Shown here: one piece after another, positions 32,064 through 40,075 of the stretch
How positions within the stretch are numbered: the stretch's first letter is position 1
Layout: every line of letters starts with the position of its first letter
DNA from: Candidatus Woesebacteria bacterium GW2011_GWB1_39_10
GTDB taxonomy: Bacteria > Patescibacteriota > Microgenomatia > UBA8517
DNA length: 45,921 bases
Reading direction: 5' to 3'
Assembly (NCBI GenBank): GCA_000993205.1
Contig: LBVU01000005.1
Span: 1-45,921 of the forward strand
Made by a program: the position numbers and the translations under genes
The notes under the pieces: generated by a model
Seen by the model: only the letters and a program-made list of their open reading frames with translations
Told to the model about the DNA's origin: nothing
Databases searched by the model: none

Positions 32064-32795
32064 CTAGATCTGGCTAGACAACTCATTCAGGAACGAGTCC
32101 TGGGCGCGTTTCGCATAAATGCGGAACTTGTTGAGCGCCGCGACTGAGAATCCGCAGGAATCAGTGTCGGAAAAGCTTCCGATGTAATCTTGCACCTGAG
32201 GTGGAGTCAGCCAGACAACTTTCTTGATCTCGACTTTTTCGATTTCATCAACCGGCTTGCCATAAGGCTGGTCGGTGGCGATACCGAAGCTCACATCTGC
32301 CCAGGTAGATATTTTGCCGGTATTGGCGTAAATGATGCCGATAGGCGTCACCTCCGTCACGATCAGGCCGGTTTCTTCCTGTCCTTCGGTCATCACCTTC
32401 CACGGGGCGTCCGCTTTGTAAGTCCAGCCGCGGGTGATTTCCAAAGTGTCCAAACCAAGGTTTGGAGCGGTGAGAAGGTCGAGATTTCCGGCATTGCGCC
32501 AGGCAATGTTCGCGTCGGTTTTGGGCAACAGCTGATTGCGGTACTTGCTGACGAAGGCAATCGCCATGTCAGATTTGCGAATCACGATGTTGACCTCACC
32601 CGGAGTTTCCGTAACAATGTTACTTTCACCAAGGATGTCGCCATCCGGTTTAACATTGAGAAAGAGCTCCGAAGCGCCGAACTGTTTGCTGATTTGAACG
32701 CTCGCCCAAGGCGAACGCATAAGCGCTGCCGTCGGGTTGGAAGAAAGGGACTTTGCAAGCGTTACCGCGAGCTCAGCCATATTGATTTTTAACAT
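32064..32795 (-). CDS. Degenerate Nudix-like protein, 243 aa
   Basis: The central segment LEITRGWTYKADAPWKVMTE then GQEETGLIV has the spacing of a Nudix box (GX5EX7REUXEEXGU), with TEGQEETGL at the REUXEEXGU position, but the first Glu and the Arg are missing. N-terminal strands (VQISKQFGASELFLNVKP) and a C-terminal helix pair surround it. If folded as Nudix it may be catalytically weak, or it may bind nucleotides. AGGAG precedes the ATG. GC content is clearly higher than in the AbiE genes beside it. Confidence 0.5.
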   Translation of the reverse strand: MLKINMAELAVTLAKSLSSNPTAALMRSPWASVQISKQFGASELFLNVKPDGDILGESNIVTETPGEVNIVIRKSDMAIAFVSKYRNQLLPKTDANIAWRNAGNLDLLTAPNLGLDTLEITRGWTYKADAPWKVMTEGQEETGLIVTEVTPIGIIYANTGKISTWADVSFGIATDQPYGKPVDEIEKVEIKKVVWLTPPQVQDYIGSFSDTDSCGFSVAALNKFRIYAKRAQDSFLNELSSQI

Positions 32796-32924
32796 TTCTA
32801 GCTCCTAGTTTTTTGCTAGGACCGTACTCGAGTCTTTATCTCTAAGTTTTGGTCAATGAGCTAGCCGCGGACTTTAACCGTCGGAAGGACCTTTTAGGCG
32901 ACCTGGCCAATTTACCAGATCGAT

Positions 32925-33803
32925 TTAAAGCGCGTTACCTTTTTCGGGCATCAGATGAGGAAATTGCCAGCCCCATCGAATTAAAAACAATGCCCAAGTA
33001 GAAACCGAGAAATCTTCGCCGAATTGGTAAAGATCTTTTCCATTAAGCTCCGAATATGCGTTAAGCATACCAGCAGCCTCCCCAAGGGGGATTACGAGCG
33101 GGTGCGAAGTTAGAAACTCGGCGTTAACGTTAGGCTCGTCAGGATACTCGGTTTGGATCTTTGCATCAGTCAACATCTTTTGGAGGTCGCTTTGAGAGAT
33201 TTCCTCCTCAAAAGTAACCACAATCAGATGTCGTGTGATTTTGTTGTTTTGATCTGCCGTGTTTTCCCAAATTGGGCTCGTAATCTTTTGTTCAAAGATC
33301 GAGCTTACTAGGGGACTGTCTTTGAGCCCTGGCAAATCTCTTCCAAGCAATTTCCAACCGCGATCTTCGTTGGTCGAGTCTGGAACCCAACCCCGGAGAA
33401 ACTCAAAGAATAAATCTTTAGCTCCGAATTGGTATTTCCGTCTGGCCAATAAGTACCACTTAAACGAGTTACCGTCAGGTACCTTGGCCAAGGTTAGCAA
33501 AACGCCATCGTCGGGTCCGAAACGAACCGTTCGCCGACTTGGTTTCTTTGTGTTTTGGTCGAATGTGTTAAATTGGACCCAAAGGAGGTGCAGGGGTTCA
33601 AAACCGAAAAATCCAGCTATTGGATTTCTGGCATCAATTTCAGTTTCTTTTAGGCCAGATCCAATTATATTTGCCCATTCGCCCCAGCCCCAAAAGCCCA
33701 GAAAAGCTTTTAAACTGGTAACTAGGGCAGATTTCCAGGGTTTTCCCTTAACACTCTCCCTTAATTGCCCCCAATCAGGGTGCAACTTTGGATGATTGCT
33801 CAT
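32925..33803 (-). CDS. Possible Nudix-fold paralogue, 292 aa
   Basis: I choose the start at 33803 (MSNHPKLHPDWG), preceded by AAGGAG, rather than 24 nt upstream. Residues around WYLLARRKYQFGAKDLFFEFLRGW and the later TRHLIVVTFEEEIS parallel, in order and spacing, the strands of the neighbouring Nudix-like protein, including an RGW element before the box position; the acidic box itself is absent. The C-terminus carries Trp-rich helices. I infer distant common ancestry, not shown. The two genes are in tandem, 129 nt apart, and probably form one operon. Confidence 0.5.
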   Translation of the reverse strand: MSNHPKLHPDWGQLRESVKGKPWKSALVTSLKAFLGFWGWGEWANIIGSGLKETEIDARNPIAGFFGFEPLHLLWVQFNTFDQNTKKPSRRTVRFGPDDGVLLTLAKVPDGNSFKWYLLARRKYQFGAKDLFFEFLRGWVPDSTNEDRGWKLLGRDLPGLKDSPLVSSIFEQKITSPIWENTADQNNKITRHLIVVTFEEEISQSDLQKMLTDAKIQTEYPDEPNVNAEFLTSHPLVIPLGEAAGMLNAYSELNGKDLYQFGEDFSVSTWALFLIRWGWQFPHLMPEKGNAL

Positions 33804-33989
33804 TTCTTCTCCTTCTCCCGGCGTCACCGGATAGAAACAAGTTTCTCCTGATTTGAATCAGGTAGAAAATAATATCTTCATGCTGGCTTCATCCAGACAA
33901 GAAGTTTATGTCAACGTGCCAAAAGACACACAAATCCATACGCATGGATTCGAGGCTGAAGTATATACCAAAAGAGGGGAGGTGTCAAG

Positions 33990-34508
33990 CTATAGGGTGT
34001 TATCAAGACGCATGAGATCGTTTGCTATTTTTGAAGTCGATGTGGGAGGCTCAATTTCACAGGTCACAAATTCTGCGTCAATGGCCGTAGCTCTTGCTCT
34101 TTTAATTTCTGTACCAGCGTCAGTAATGGTATTTACGATTATTTTATCTGGTTTGATCGTTTGGGTAACAAATCGCATATAGTCCTCGTATTTTTCTGTT
34201 CCAAATTTGGCCGGTGGGTTTTCTCCTTCAAGAACCAAACTCACATCTTCGTTCTTTGCAATTACTCTGCACCTTCTTTTTTGGTTGAAAATTGGCCGCA
34301 CATCTCCTTTTTCTAGATTGCCCTTATTAGTTTTGGCATAGTCATCACTTGCCACAAGGACAACCAAAACATCACATTGTGATTTTGCAAATTCGATAAA
34401 ATCTACGTAACCGTCGTGATAAATATCCCAAACACCCTCGATGTAACCGATAACCTTGCCCAGTTCTTTTAATTCTTTGACCCTGGCGGCTAAGGTATCT
34501 AGGTTCAT
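33990..34508 (-). CDS. Cytidylyltransferase-like nucleotidyltransferase
   Basis: The 172-aa protein starts at 34508 (MNLDTLAARV), set by AAAGGAGAT upstream. The Rossmann-like cytidylyltransferase fold shows in GYIEGVWDIYHDGYVDFI (the HxGH region, here HDGY), the strand VLVVLVASDDYAKTNKG, and a C-terminal TSTSKI that corresponds to the ISSTxI motif. Relatives make CDP-glycerol, FAD or ADP-heptose. The second His of HxGH is Tyr, so activity may be altered. The start at 34583 is also open but overlaps the leader. Confidence 0.72.
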   Translation of the reverse strand: MNLDTLAARVKELKELGKVIGYIEGVWDIYHDGYVDFIEFAKSQCDVLVVLVASDDYAKTNKGNLEKGDVRPIFNQKRRCRVIAKNEDVSLVLEGENPPAKFGTEKYEDYMRFVTQTIKPDKIIVNTITDAGTEIKRARATAIDAEFVTCEIEPPTSTSKIANDLMRLDNTL

Positions 34509-34610
34509 TATTTTCCTATCTCCTTTAGGGGGGGATTGTTCAACGGTAGCTTTAGGATTCTCCATGGATAATTGATTATTCATCAGATTTACAATAGAAG
34601 CAAATCTATC

Positions 34611-34650
34611 GCTTTAAAGGTGTCACCTTGCAAGGTGTATATAGTTTGTG
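34611..34650. repeat. ATATACACC-family repeat
   Basis: CTTTAAAGGTGTCACCTTGC followed by AAGGTGTATATAG, the most complete copy of the family. It lies between the cytidylyltransferase-like and coiled-coil genes. Confidence 0.65.
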
Positions 34651-34669
34651 GATTTTGGACCAATTCCCT

Positions 34670-35068
34670 TTAATAGTCTGTTACCCGCAAATGAAGATGG
34701 GTCTGAATTTCGCGAACTTCAGTTTTAACCTTAACATAAGACTTGTCTAGAAAATTGAATAGTTCATCAAATCTTTTCTTAAGAAAAACAAAATTTCTGT
34801 CAATTTTTTTATCCAAACTGACAACTCTATTGTCCAAATCGCCGACCTTTTTATCCAAACTGACAACTCTATTGTCCAAATCGCCGACCTTTTTATCCAA
34901 ACTGACAACTCTATTGTCCAAATCGCCAACCTTTTTATCCAAACTGACAACTCTATTGTCCAAATCGCCGACCTTTTTATCCAAACTGACAATTCGTTTA
35001 TTTGTTGGCACCAGTTCTTCCTTTATAACTCCGCGAATTGCCTCCAAATCATTTTTAGTCAATGCCAT
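34670..35068 (-). CDS. Coiled-coil protein made of a 14-residue repeat, 132 aa
   Basis: The middle of the protein is four to five tandem copies of VVSLDKKVGDLDNR (about residues 28-90), i.e. two heptads per unit, flanked by MALTKNDLEAIRGVIKEELV and a basic helical tail ending in QTHLHLRVTDY. The coding DNA is a 42-bp tandem repeat with only one or two base differences (34811-34978). It resembles phage tail-fibre or S-layer spacer coiled coils, though no partner is identified. Copy number is likely to vary. Confidence 0.8.
   Translation of the reverse strand: MALTKNDLEAIRGVIKEELVPTNKRIVSLDKKVGDLDNRVVSLDKKVGDLDNRVVSLDKKVGDLDNRVVSLDKKVGDLDNRVVSLDKKIDRNFVFLKKRFDELFNFLDKSYVKVKTEVREIQTHLHLRVTDY
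34811..34978. repeat. 42-bp tandem repeat, four full copies
   Basis: The unit starts ATCCAAACTGACAACTCTAT at 34811, 34853, 34895 and 34937, with a partial fifth at 34979. It encodes the heptad repeat of the coiled-coil protein. Confidence 0.9.
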
Positions 35069-35141
35069 ATATTCAATTTACACCTTCCATTGGTTCTGTC
35101 AACCAAAACTTTTGATATCAAAACATGATATAATTTTTCCA

Positions 35142-35323
35142 ATGGATGATCCTCAAATTCGCTATCAGGAATATTTAGACTTCATAAAAATGAATTGTTC
35201 GAAGAAATGGGGGCTTCGATTCTGGAAGATCTGGTTAAGATAGGAGAGGTATGTCCCGATTCGGGGTTTACTCTTTCTGCACTGGCCTTAATGAACTTGC
35301 TTGACAAAACATCAGACGTTTGA
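35142..35323 (+). pseudogene. Small gene with one-base frameshift, 60 aa if restored
   Basis: ATG 35142 opens MDDPQIRYQEYLDFIK, then the frame ends early at 35241-35243. If one A is added to the A-run at 35186-35190 the frame continues as NELFEEMGASILEDLVKIGE, then VCPDSGFTLSALALMNLLDK and TSDV, stopping at 35321-35323. The restored product looks like a real small helical protein. A TATAAT box (35129-35134) ends 7 nt before the ATG. It lies just upstream of the AbrB/PIN pair. An indel error or a recent mutation explains it best. Confidence 0.5.
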
Positions 35324-35338
35324 TATCATACATCTGAT
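35301..35338 (+). promoter_or_regulatory. Promoter and operator of the AbrB/PIN pair
   Basis: TTGACA (35301-35306), a 17-nt spacer, TATCAT (35324-35329), then ATG at 35339, leaving an almost leaderless message. ATCAGA and TCTGAT form an inverted repeat (35311-35338) covering the -10, a natural site for autorepression by the AbrB-like protein. Confidence 0.65.
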
Positions 35339-35608
35339 ATGACATATACAATAGACATCAGGCCACGCCGTCAGGCTACATTTCCAAGCGCGGTTTTGAC
35401 CGCTTTGGGTTTAACAGTTGGGGACTCCATTCAAATTAAAGTTGAAAATGGCAAGGCTATCTTAACTCCTCAAAAACAAGTTGCTTTAGACGCGCTAGCT
35501 GAGATTCAAAGGGCTTTTAAGAACTCTAAAATAACTGAGGAAGACCTCATGAAAGAAGTTAATGAACAACGATTTGAAACTGCAAAGTTGTATTCAAAAA
35601 ACAAGTGA
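35339..35608 (+). CDS. AbrB/MazE-type antitoxin
   Basis: The 89 residues begin with a swapped-hairpin AbrB-like DNA-binding domain (MTYTIDIRPRRQATFPSAVL then GLTVGDSIQIKVENGKAILTP, about 1-45), followed by a helical toxin-binding tail (DALAEIQRAFKNSKITEEDLM). As dimers such proteins repress their own operon and neutralise the toxin. Its stop overlaps the toxin start by 4 nt (GTGA), the usual coupling of antitoxin and toxin. An operator-like inverted repeat is at the promoter. Confidence 0.88.
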   Translation: MTYTIDIRPRRQATFPSAVLTALGLTVGDSIQIKVENGKAILTPQKQVALDALAEIQRAFKNSKITEEDLMKEVNEQRFETAKLYSKNK

Positions 35609-36009
35609 TTAAAGCTAAAATCTTCATTGATACAAATGTTTGGTTTTCCTTTTTTTATGGTTCCGAGAACTCTGCTAAGATTGTTTCGAAATTTATGGAG
35701 GGTAAAATCGATGTTTTTATTTCCAAAAATGTTTTGGATGAATTAATTAAAAATGCGCTTCAAAAAATACCAAAAATACAAAAAGAGCTATTAACATTTT
35801 TTGAGACCTACCCACCAGAGGTTGTTAATTTTCCAGTAAAGATCGACAGAGATGTCGAAAATTACGTTGATTTTAAGGATAGGCATATTTTTCAAGCGTG
35901 TGTCAATGCTAATTGCGATATCTTTGTTACAGGAAATTTAAAAGATTTTGACATAAATTCCATTTACAAAAGGCATAAAATTAGAGTCCTTGACACCACT
36001 CCAAAATAG
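35605..36009 (+). CDS. PIN-domain toxin (VapC-like ribonuclease)
   Basis: This 134-aa protein starts GTG at 35605, overlapping the antitoxin stop. It is a PIN nuclease: the first acidic site is FIDTNVW (Asp9), then ELI near Glu46, and DFKDRHIFQACVNANCDIFV supplies the further Asp residues (about 88-105), with TGNLKDF closing the fold. PIN toxins cut tRNA, rRNA or mRNA in a Mg2+-dependent way. The two genes together are a type II toxin-antitoxin module. Confidence 0.87.
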   Translation: MIKAKIFIDTNVWFSFFYGSENSAKIVSKFMEGKIDVFISKNVLDELIKNALQKIPKIQKELLTFFETYPPEVVNFPVKIDRDVENYVDFKDRHIFQACVNANCDIFVTGNLKDFDINSIYKRHKIRVLDTTPK

Positions 36010-36103
36010 GCTATACTAGTAATTGAATCTTCGAGTTTTGTCCTGCAGAGCAGGATCTGGCTCTGCCAGACCCAGTTTCTACTTAAAACATAATTCTTAT
36101 TTA
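35990..36103 (+). promoter_or_regulatory. rho promoter and hairpin leader
   Basis: TTGACA (35990-35995), 16-nt spacer, TATACT (36012-36017), at the very end of the toxin gene. The leader of about 80 nt has two perfect neighbouring hairpins, TCCTGC/GCAGGA and TCTGG/CCAGA (about 36040-36072). Since rho mRNA is commonly autoregulated, these may be part of a Rho-sensitive leader, or they are REP units caught in the leader. Confidence 0.5.
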
Positions 36104-37396
36104 ATGCCAAAAAAAGCGCAAGTTAAATCAGAAAAAGACGTTTCGGACGTGGCCGATCTAATCGGAGCCCCCGAGCCCGCCGGCGAGTTATCACCGGCTC
36201 CTGTCGCCATTGAGCCTGTTGTGGCAAATCCTTTGGTGGTCGACGACCGCATGATTCCTGACGCCGGTTTGCCCACGGACTATATCGAGGGAGTTTTGGA
36301 TATTGCCAACGAGGGAAGCGGACTACTCCGCCCACAAAGATTTGCCCCATCCGATCACGATATTTATATTTCCTCAAGCCAAATCCGCCGTTTTAATTTG
36401 CGGGTAGGTGACATGGTTGGGGGACTTGCCAGGCGTCCCAAAGAAAACGAAAGATATTGGGGGCTTCTTAAAGTAGAAAAGGTAAACGGCGAGCCTGTAG
36501 AAAAACTGGGGGAAAGGCCCAATTTTGACGATTTAACAGCCATTTACCCTGATGCACAGATTGTTCTTTCGACAGACAAAGACACATTAACTACCAGAAT
36601 GATAGACTTGGTTGCTCCAATCGGGTTTGGACAAAGAGCATTGATTGTTTCTCCTCCAAAAGCCGGAAAAACCTGGCTTGTAAAAGATATTATCAAAGGT
36701 ATTGCAACCAATTACAAAAAAACACATTTAATGGCAGTTCTAATTGGGGAAAGGCCGGAAGAGGTCACGGATATTATTCGCACTATGGATACTGTTTCAA
36801 ATAAAACAGGGGAAGTAGCCGCCAGCAATTTTGATGAAGCTCCTCAAGACCAAACCAGAGTGGGAGAGCTGGCCCTTGAGAGGGCCAAAAGACTGGTTGA
36901 AGCAGGACACGATGTGGTTATTGTTCTTGACTCAATTACACGTATGGCCAGAGCTTACAATTTGGCTCTTCCTACAAGTGGTCGCACACTTAGCGGTGGA
37001 TTTGACCCAATGGCACTTTTCCCTGCTAAAAAGTTTTTTGGAGCTGCCAGGAAAATTGAAGGCGCCGGTTCCTTAACGATCATTGGAACGTGCTTAGTCG
37101 ACACCGGAAGCCGCATGGACGATCTTATTTATGAAGAATTCAAAGGTACAGGCAACATGGAACTTCACTTAACCCGCAAGCTTGCAGACAGAAGAGTTTA
37201 CCCTGCAATTGACGTTGCCAAGTCCGGTACCCGTCAAGACGAACTTTTGTTTGGAATGGCAAAGCTTAAGAAAGTTAATACGCTTCGAAGGATGATTGAT
37301 TTAATGAACGATGACGAACGCACCGAAACCCTAATCAACCGTCTGGAAAAATCGGAGAATAATGATGAGTTCCTCGACAGCCTCAAAACTGCTTAA
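36104..37396 (+). CDS. rho: Transcription termination factor Rho
   Basis: The 430-aa protein (start ATG 36104; the frame is open upstream into the leader) has an acidic Ala/Pro-rich N-terminus (about 8-55), a cold-shock-like RNA-binding domain (58-125), and the hexameric ATPase. Walker A SPPKAGKT is at 183-190, Walker B IVLDSITRMARAY near 270, followed by SGRTLSGGFDP and SRMDDLIYEEFKGTGNMEL. Rho binds C-rich RNA and translocates to release RNA polymerase. Presence of Rho fits a genome with many weak terminators. Confidence 0.95.
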   Translation: MPKKAQVKSEKDVSDVADLIGAPEPAGELSPAPVAIEPVVANPLVVDDRMIPDAGLPTDYIEGVLDIANEGSGLLRPQRFAPSDHDIYISSSQIRRFNLRVGDMVGGLARRPKENERYWGLLKVEKVNGEPVEKLGERPNFDDLTAIYPDAQIVLSTDKDTLTTRMIDLVAPIGFGQRALIVSPPKAGKTWLVKDIIKGIATNYKKTHLMAVLIGERPEEVTDIIRTMDTVSNKTGEVAASNFDEAPQDQTRVGELALERAKRLVEAGHDVVIVLDSITRMARAYNLALPTSGRTLSGGFDPMALFPAKKFFGAARKIEGAGSLTIIGTCLVDTGSRMDDLIYEEFKGTGNMELHLTRKLADRRVYPAIDVAKSGTRQDELLFGMAKLKKVNTLRRMIDLMNDDERTETLINRLEKSENNDEFLDSLKTA

Positions 37397-37403
37397 TTTG
37401 GGC

Positions 37404-37447
37404 TTGACACCGAGTCTTGGTTATGTTATTCTGTACATAAATGTACA
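37404..37447 (+). promoter_or_regulatory. Promoter and operator of the second AbiE operon
   Basis: TTGACA (37404-37409), 17-nt spacer, TATTCT (37427-37432), ATG at 37441. The 16-bp palindrome with half-site TGTACAT (37432-37447) straddles the start of the message and the ATG, a likely AbiEi autoregulatory site. Confidence 0.62.
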
Positions 37448-37935
37448 AGATAGACAAACAAACACAACTTTTGAGATCCACGCAGAATTTGTTTCATACC
37501 CAGGATTTGGCTTTACTTTGGGGGGTTTCAAATAGAAATACCCTCTATACGACAATTAAGAGATATGTCCAAAATGGAATCCTTATTCCTGTAGTGAAAG
37601 GTTTATATTCAAAAATTCCGTTAGATCAGATCAACCAATATGCATTGGGAACCGCTCTAATTCATAGGTTTTGTTATGTGTCCTGCGAAACAGTCCTATC
37701 AAATACCGGAGTAATCAACCAGGAAATAATCCCGATCACTTTCGTGTCTTCAATCTCTACAAAAATAGAATTTAACGGTACTTTGTTTATTTATAGAAAA
37801 TTAAAACCAGAAATCTTGTTTAATCCGGATGGGGTAGAAAAAGGCGAAGGTTATTTCATTGCTTCCAAGAAAAGAGCGATTTCTGATATGCTTTATTTTA
37901 ACCCTAGGTATTATTTAGACAACAATGCAAGATAA
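37441..37935 (+). CDS. AbiEi-type antitoxin, second pair
   Basis: A protein of 164 residues with an N-terminal winged helix (LLRSTQNLFHTQDLALLWGV..TLYTTIKRYVQNGILIPVVKGLYS) and a shortened AbiEi C-terminal domain (CYVSCETVLSNTGVINQE; YFIASKKRAISDMLYF). It differs strongly in sequence from the antitoxin at 31280, so the two operons were probably acquired separately. It overlaps the toxin gene by 11 nt. Confidence 0.82.
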   Translation: MYKIDKQTQLLRSTQNLFHTQDLALLWGVSNRNTLYTTIKRYVQNGILIPVVKGLYSKIPLDQINQYALGTALIHRFCYVSCETVLSNTGVINQEIIPITFVSSISTKIEFNGTLFIYRKLKPEILFNPDGVEKGEGYFIASKKRAISDMLYFNPRYYLDNNAR

Positions 37936-38632
37936 TTTTATACATAAGTTTCAACTACTAAGACTATTGTCTGAAATTGTCGATAACCCAACTCTATCTC
38001 AAAATATTTATTTTAAGGGAGGGACTTGTGCAGCACTGCTTGGGTATTTGGATAGATTTTCAGTAGATCTTGATTTTGATTTGAAAAAAGGAAGTGACAC
38101 ATTCAAATTACGAAAAGAATTTACTTCGATTTTCAAAAATAACGATTTAGTAATTAGCAATAAAAATGAGAAGACATTGTTTTTTGAATTAAAATATCAA
38201 GCGCCCCTGGGTAAAAGAAACACGATTAAATTAAGCATTTACGAAGACATTATTATGACGAATGTTTATAAACCTGTTTTTTTGCCGGAGATCGATCGGT
38301 TGGTAAACTGCCAGACAATTGAAACCATGTTTGCAAATAAACTTGTGGCGCCGGTTGATCGTTTTCAAAAACATCAAGCTATCGCTGGACGCGATATATA
38401 TGATATCCATTACTTTTTTTCTCAAGGATATAAATTTAAAAAAGAAATAATCGAAGAAAGGACAAAAATTGATATACAAAATTATGTTAAGATATTGATT
38501 GATTTTATCGAAAAAGAAATTAATGAAACCAACATATCTCAGGATTTAAACGCGCTTTTACCAAATGATAAATTTCAAAAGATTAGAAAAACTTTAAAAA
38601 TTGAAGTCTTGATTTTTTTAAGAAGTCTCTAG
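37925..38632 (+). CDS. AbiEii-type nucleotidyltransferase toxin, second pair
   Basis: The 235-aa protein has the nucleotidyltransferase motif YFKGGTCAALLG (29-40) with SVDLDFD at 46-52, the later KLVAPVDRFQKHQAIAGRDIYD block and a helical C-terminal part. This is the AbiEii/DUF1814 fold, with the GGT turn and the two Asp intact, so it may be active. It is coupled to the upstream antitoxin and is followed by broken genes. Confidence 0.84.
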   Translation: MQDNFIHKFQLLRLLSEIVDNPTLSQNIYFKGGTCAALLGYLDRFSVDLDFDLKKGSDTFKLRKEFTSIFKNNDLVISNKNEKTLFFELKYQAPLGKRNTIKLSIYEDIIMTNVYKPVFLPEIDRLVNCQTIETMFANKLVAPVDRFQKHQAIAGRDIYDIHYFFSQGYKFKKEIIEERTKIDIQNYVKILIDFIEKEINETNISQDLNALLPNDKFQKIRKTLKIEVLIFLRSL

Positions 38633-38943
38633 GTAAGTTCCGCTTCCCCTTCTTTAGCTTTCATTCCGCTTAGGGGTAGTGAGAAGAAAAATGTAGTTCC
38701 TTTGTCCACTTCAGATTCAAACCAAATCTTGCCTCCGGAAGATTCAACGATAGATTTAACAATATAAAGTCCCAGTCCGCTTCCATCTGGGTGGGCCGTT
38801 TTTGCATTTGAGGCGCGGTAAAATCTGGTAAAAATGTGGGATTTTTCGTCGTTCGGTATACCTATTCCTTCATCTTTTACTTTCGAAGTGATTTTTTCAT
38901 TATTGGCCGAAAAGGTTTTTGCTCTGTTTTGATCGTATGCCAT
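38629..38943 (-). pseudogene. Histidine-kinase ATPase-domain fragment
   Basis: Residues 20-98 correspond to the end of a sensor kinase: DEGIGIPNDEKSHIFTRFYR (the G1 region), GSGLGLYIVKSIVESSGGKI (G2) and FFFSLPLSG. The dimerisation/phosphoacceptor His domain, the N box and the sensor are missing. A response-regulator fragment survives at 40076. The fragment cannot act as a kinase alone. Confidence 0.75.
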
Positions 38944-39181
38944 AATTTTCTGTAAAATTCTGGGGATTCAAGCCCTCCCCTTGGGTCCTACAATAACCCA
39001 GCTGGCGAGGGGGAAGTCTAGAAAAAGCGCGTCGCTCACTCCCAATCTCGACCCAGACATATTGACCCGAAATAAAGGTAAAAGGCTCATCTATTTTAAA
39101 GATAAATTCTTTAATATCCGGCGCAAGATTTTTAATCGAAGAAATTTTAGCGGTAAAGATCTTTTTTGTAGTTACTTCCAT
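38944..39181 (-). pseudogene. Fragment of an FNR-like oxidoreductase N-terminus
   Basis: MEVTTKKIFTAKISSIKNLA then EFIFKIDEPFTFISGQYVWVEI and RRAFS is the start of the FAD-binding barrel of a ferredoxin-NADP-reductase-like protein (the RAFS element binds FAD). The frame then runs into unrelated residues. The NAD-binding half is absent, so it is a remnant. Both it and the kinase fragment are read from the minus strand and abut, consistent with deletion between two former genes. Confidence 0.65.
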
Positions 39182-39257
39182 GAGTGTTACTTAAAAGTAG
39201 CATTTTGTCGATTTTTTAGCAAGATCAAAGTGAGGGCGCCTATTTCCTAACTCGGAA

Positions 39258-39803
39258 AAATGGGCTCAAAATTTAAAATCTTTATATGATTTACCAAATA
39301 AAAAATCAAAAATTATTTGTTCTGGTTCTTCAAGCGGGTTGATCGAAGATGATAAAGCGTTTTTAACAGGGAGAAACGCAAATATCGCCGTGACCCCACT
39401 AGACTTTAACGAGTTTTTGGATTTTACAAACAAAACTATTGAAAATTATATCCAGTATTTGAAAGAGGTGAGATTAATCGAAACCGTTTATCAATATTCT
39501 GAAAGTTTGAATAAACGTTTGTATTCTCCTAAAAAATACTATTTTAATGATTTGGGAATGAGAAACAGCTTTGCCGGATTTAGCGACAAGGGATCGTTGG
39601 TGGAAAATGCCTTCTATTTAAATGGGACTCGTGGCGAAGAGGTCGACTTTGTAATTAATTTGGACGGTAGCAGGATTATTCTAATAGAATCAAAATACAA
39701 CAATTCTCAAACCGGAATAGAAAATTCATTATCAAAACTATTTTTAGTGAATGACGAGGACTTTAAAGCAGTTTTTCCCTTAAATCTTCAAGGTACCAGT
39801 TGA
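39258..39803 (+). pseudogene. Internally deleted AAA ATPase of the DUF4143 type
   Basis: The frame is open from about 39258 without a start: SGSSSGLIEDDKAFLTGR resembles the sensor region of AAA-14 ATPases and TPLDFNEFLDF follows. It then jumps to NYIQYLKEVRLIETVYQY..YYFNDLGMRNSFAGF and the nuclease-like EEVDFVI end of DUF4143. The N-terminal Walker A and a middle stretch are missing. Only the downstream part (39339 onwards) has an ATG. It is probably a decayed gene. Confidence 0.65.
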
Positions 39804-39987
39804 CAATTACTTCGGTTTTAAGATCTAATGACTTGGCAATTTTGGGAATCAATTTTCTTCCAGGCATGCGCTTTCCGTTCTCTATTAGAGTAATATAACT
39901 CCTCGACATTCCGCACTCTTTTGCCATGTTCTGGGTAGTTAATTTATTCTTCTTTCTTTCTTTAACAAGTCTTTCGCCGAATTTCAT
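39763..39987 (-). CDS. XRE-family helix-turn-helix regulator
   Basis: The 74-aa protein is almost entirely a Cro/CI-type HTH domain: GERLVKERKKNKLTTQNMAK (helix 1-2), CGMSRSYITLIENGKRMPGR (recognition helix), LIPKIAKSLDL. It should bind DNA as a dimer and repress nearby genes. Its 3' end overlaps the broken DUF4143 gene by 41 nt. Whether its target remains is unknown. Confidence 0.8.
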   Translation of the reverse strand: MKFGERLVKERKKNKLTTQNMAKECGMSRSYITLIENGKRMPGRKLIPKIAKSLDLKTEVIVNWYLEDLREKLL

Positions 39988-40049
39988 ATTTATCTCACTA
40001 GAATAGCATTCCTTGACAATATTGGGAAGAAGAGAATAATATTAAATGG

Positions 40050-40070
40050 ATCCTGAAATGAATTCAGGAT
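40050..40070. repeat. CCTGAA/TTCAGG palindrome before the response-regulator remnant
   Basis: ATCCTGAA and TTCAGGAT arms with a 5-nt loop; relatives at 589, 12603 and 13587. Confidence 0.5.
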
Positions 40071-40075
40071 GACAT

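Noticed and set aside
33853-34182. 109-codon plus-strand open frame
   Set aside because: It is antisense to the cytidylyltransferase-like gene, which has a fold signature and a ribosome-binding site.
35186-35190. Programmed ribosomal frameshift
   Set aside because: The run is only A5 and no stimulatory structure or conserved slippery heptamer is evident; an indel is simpler.
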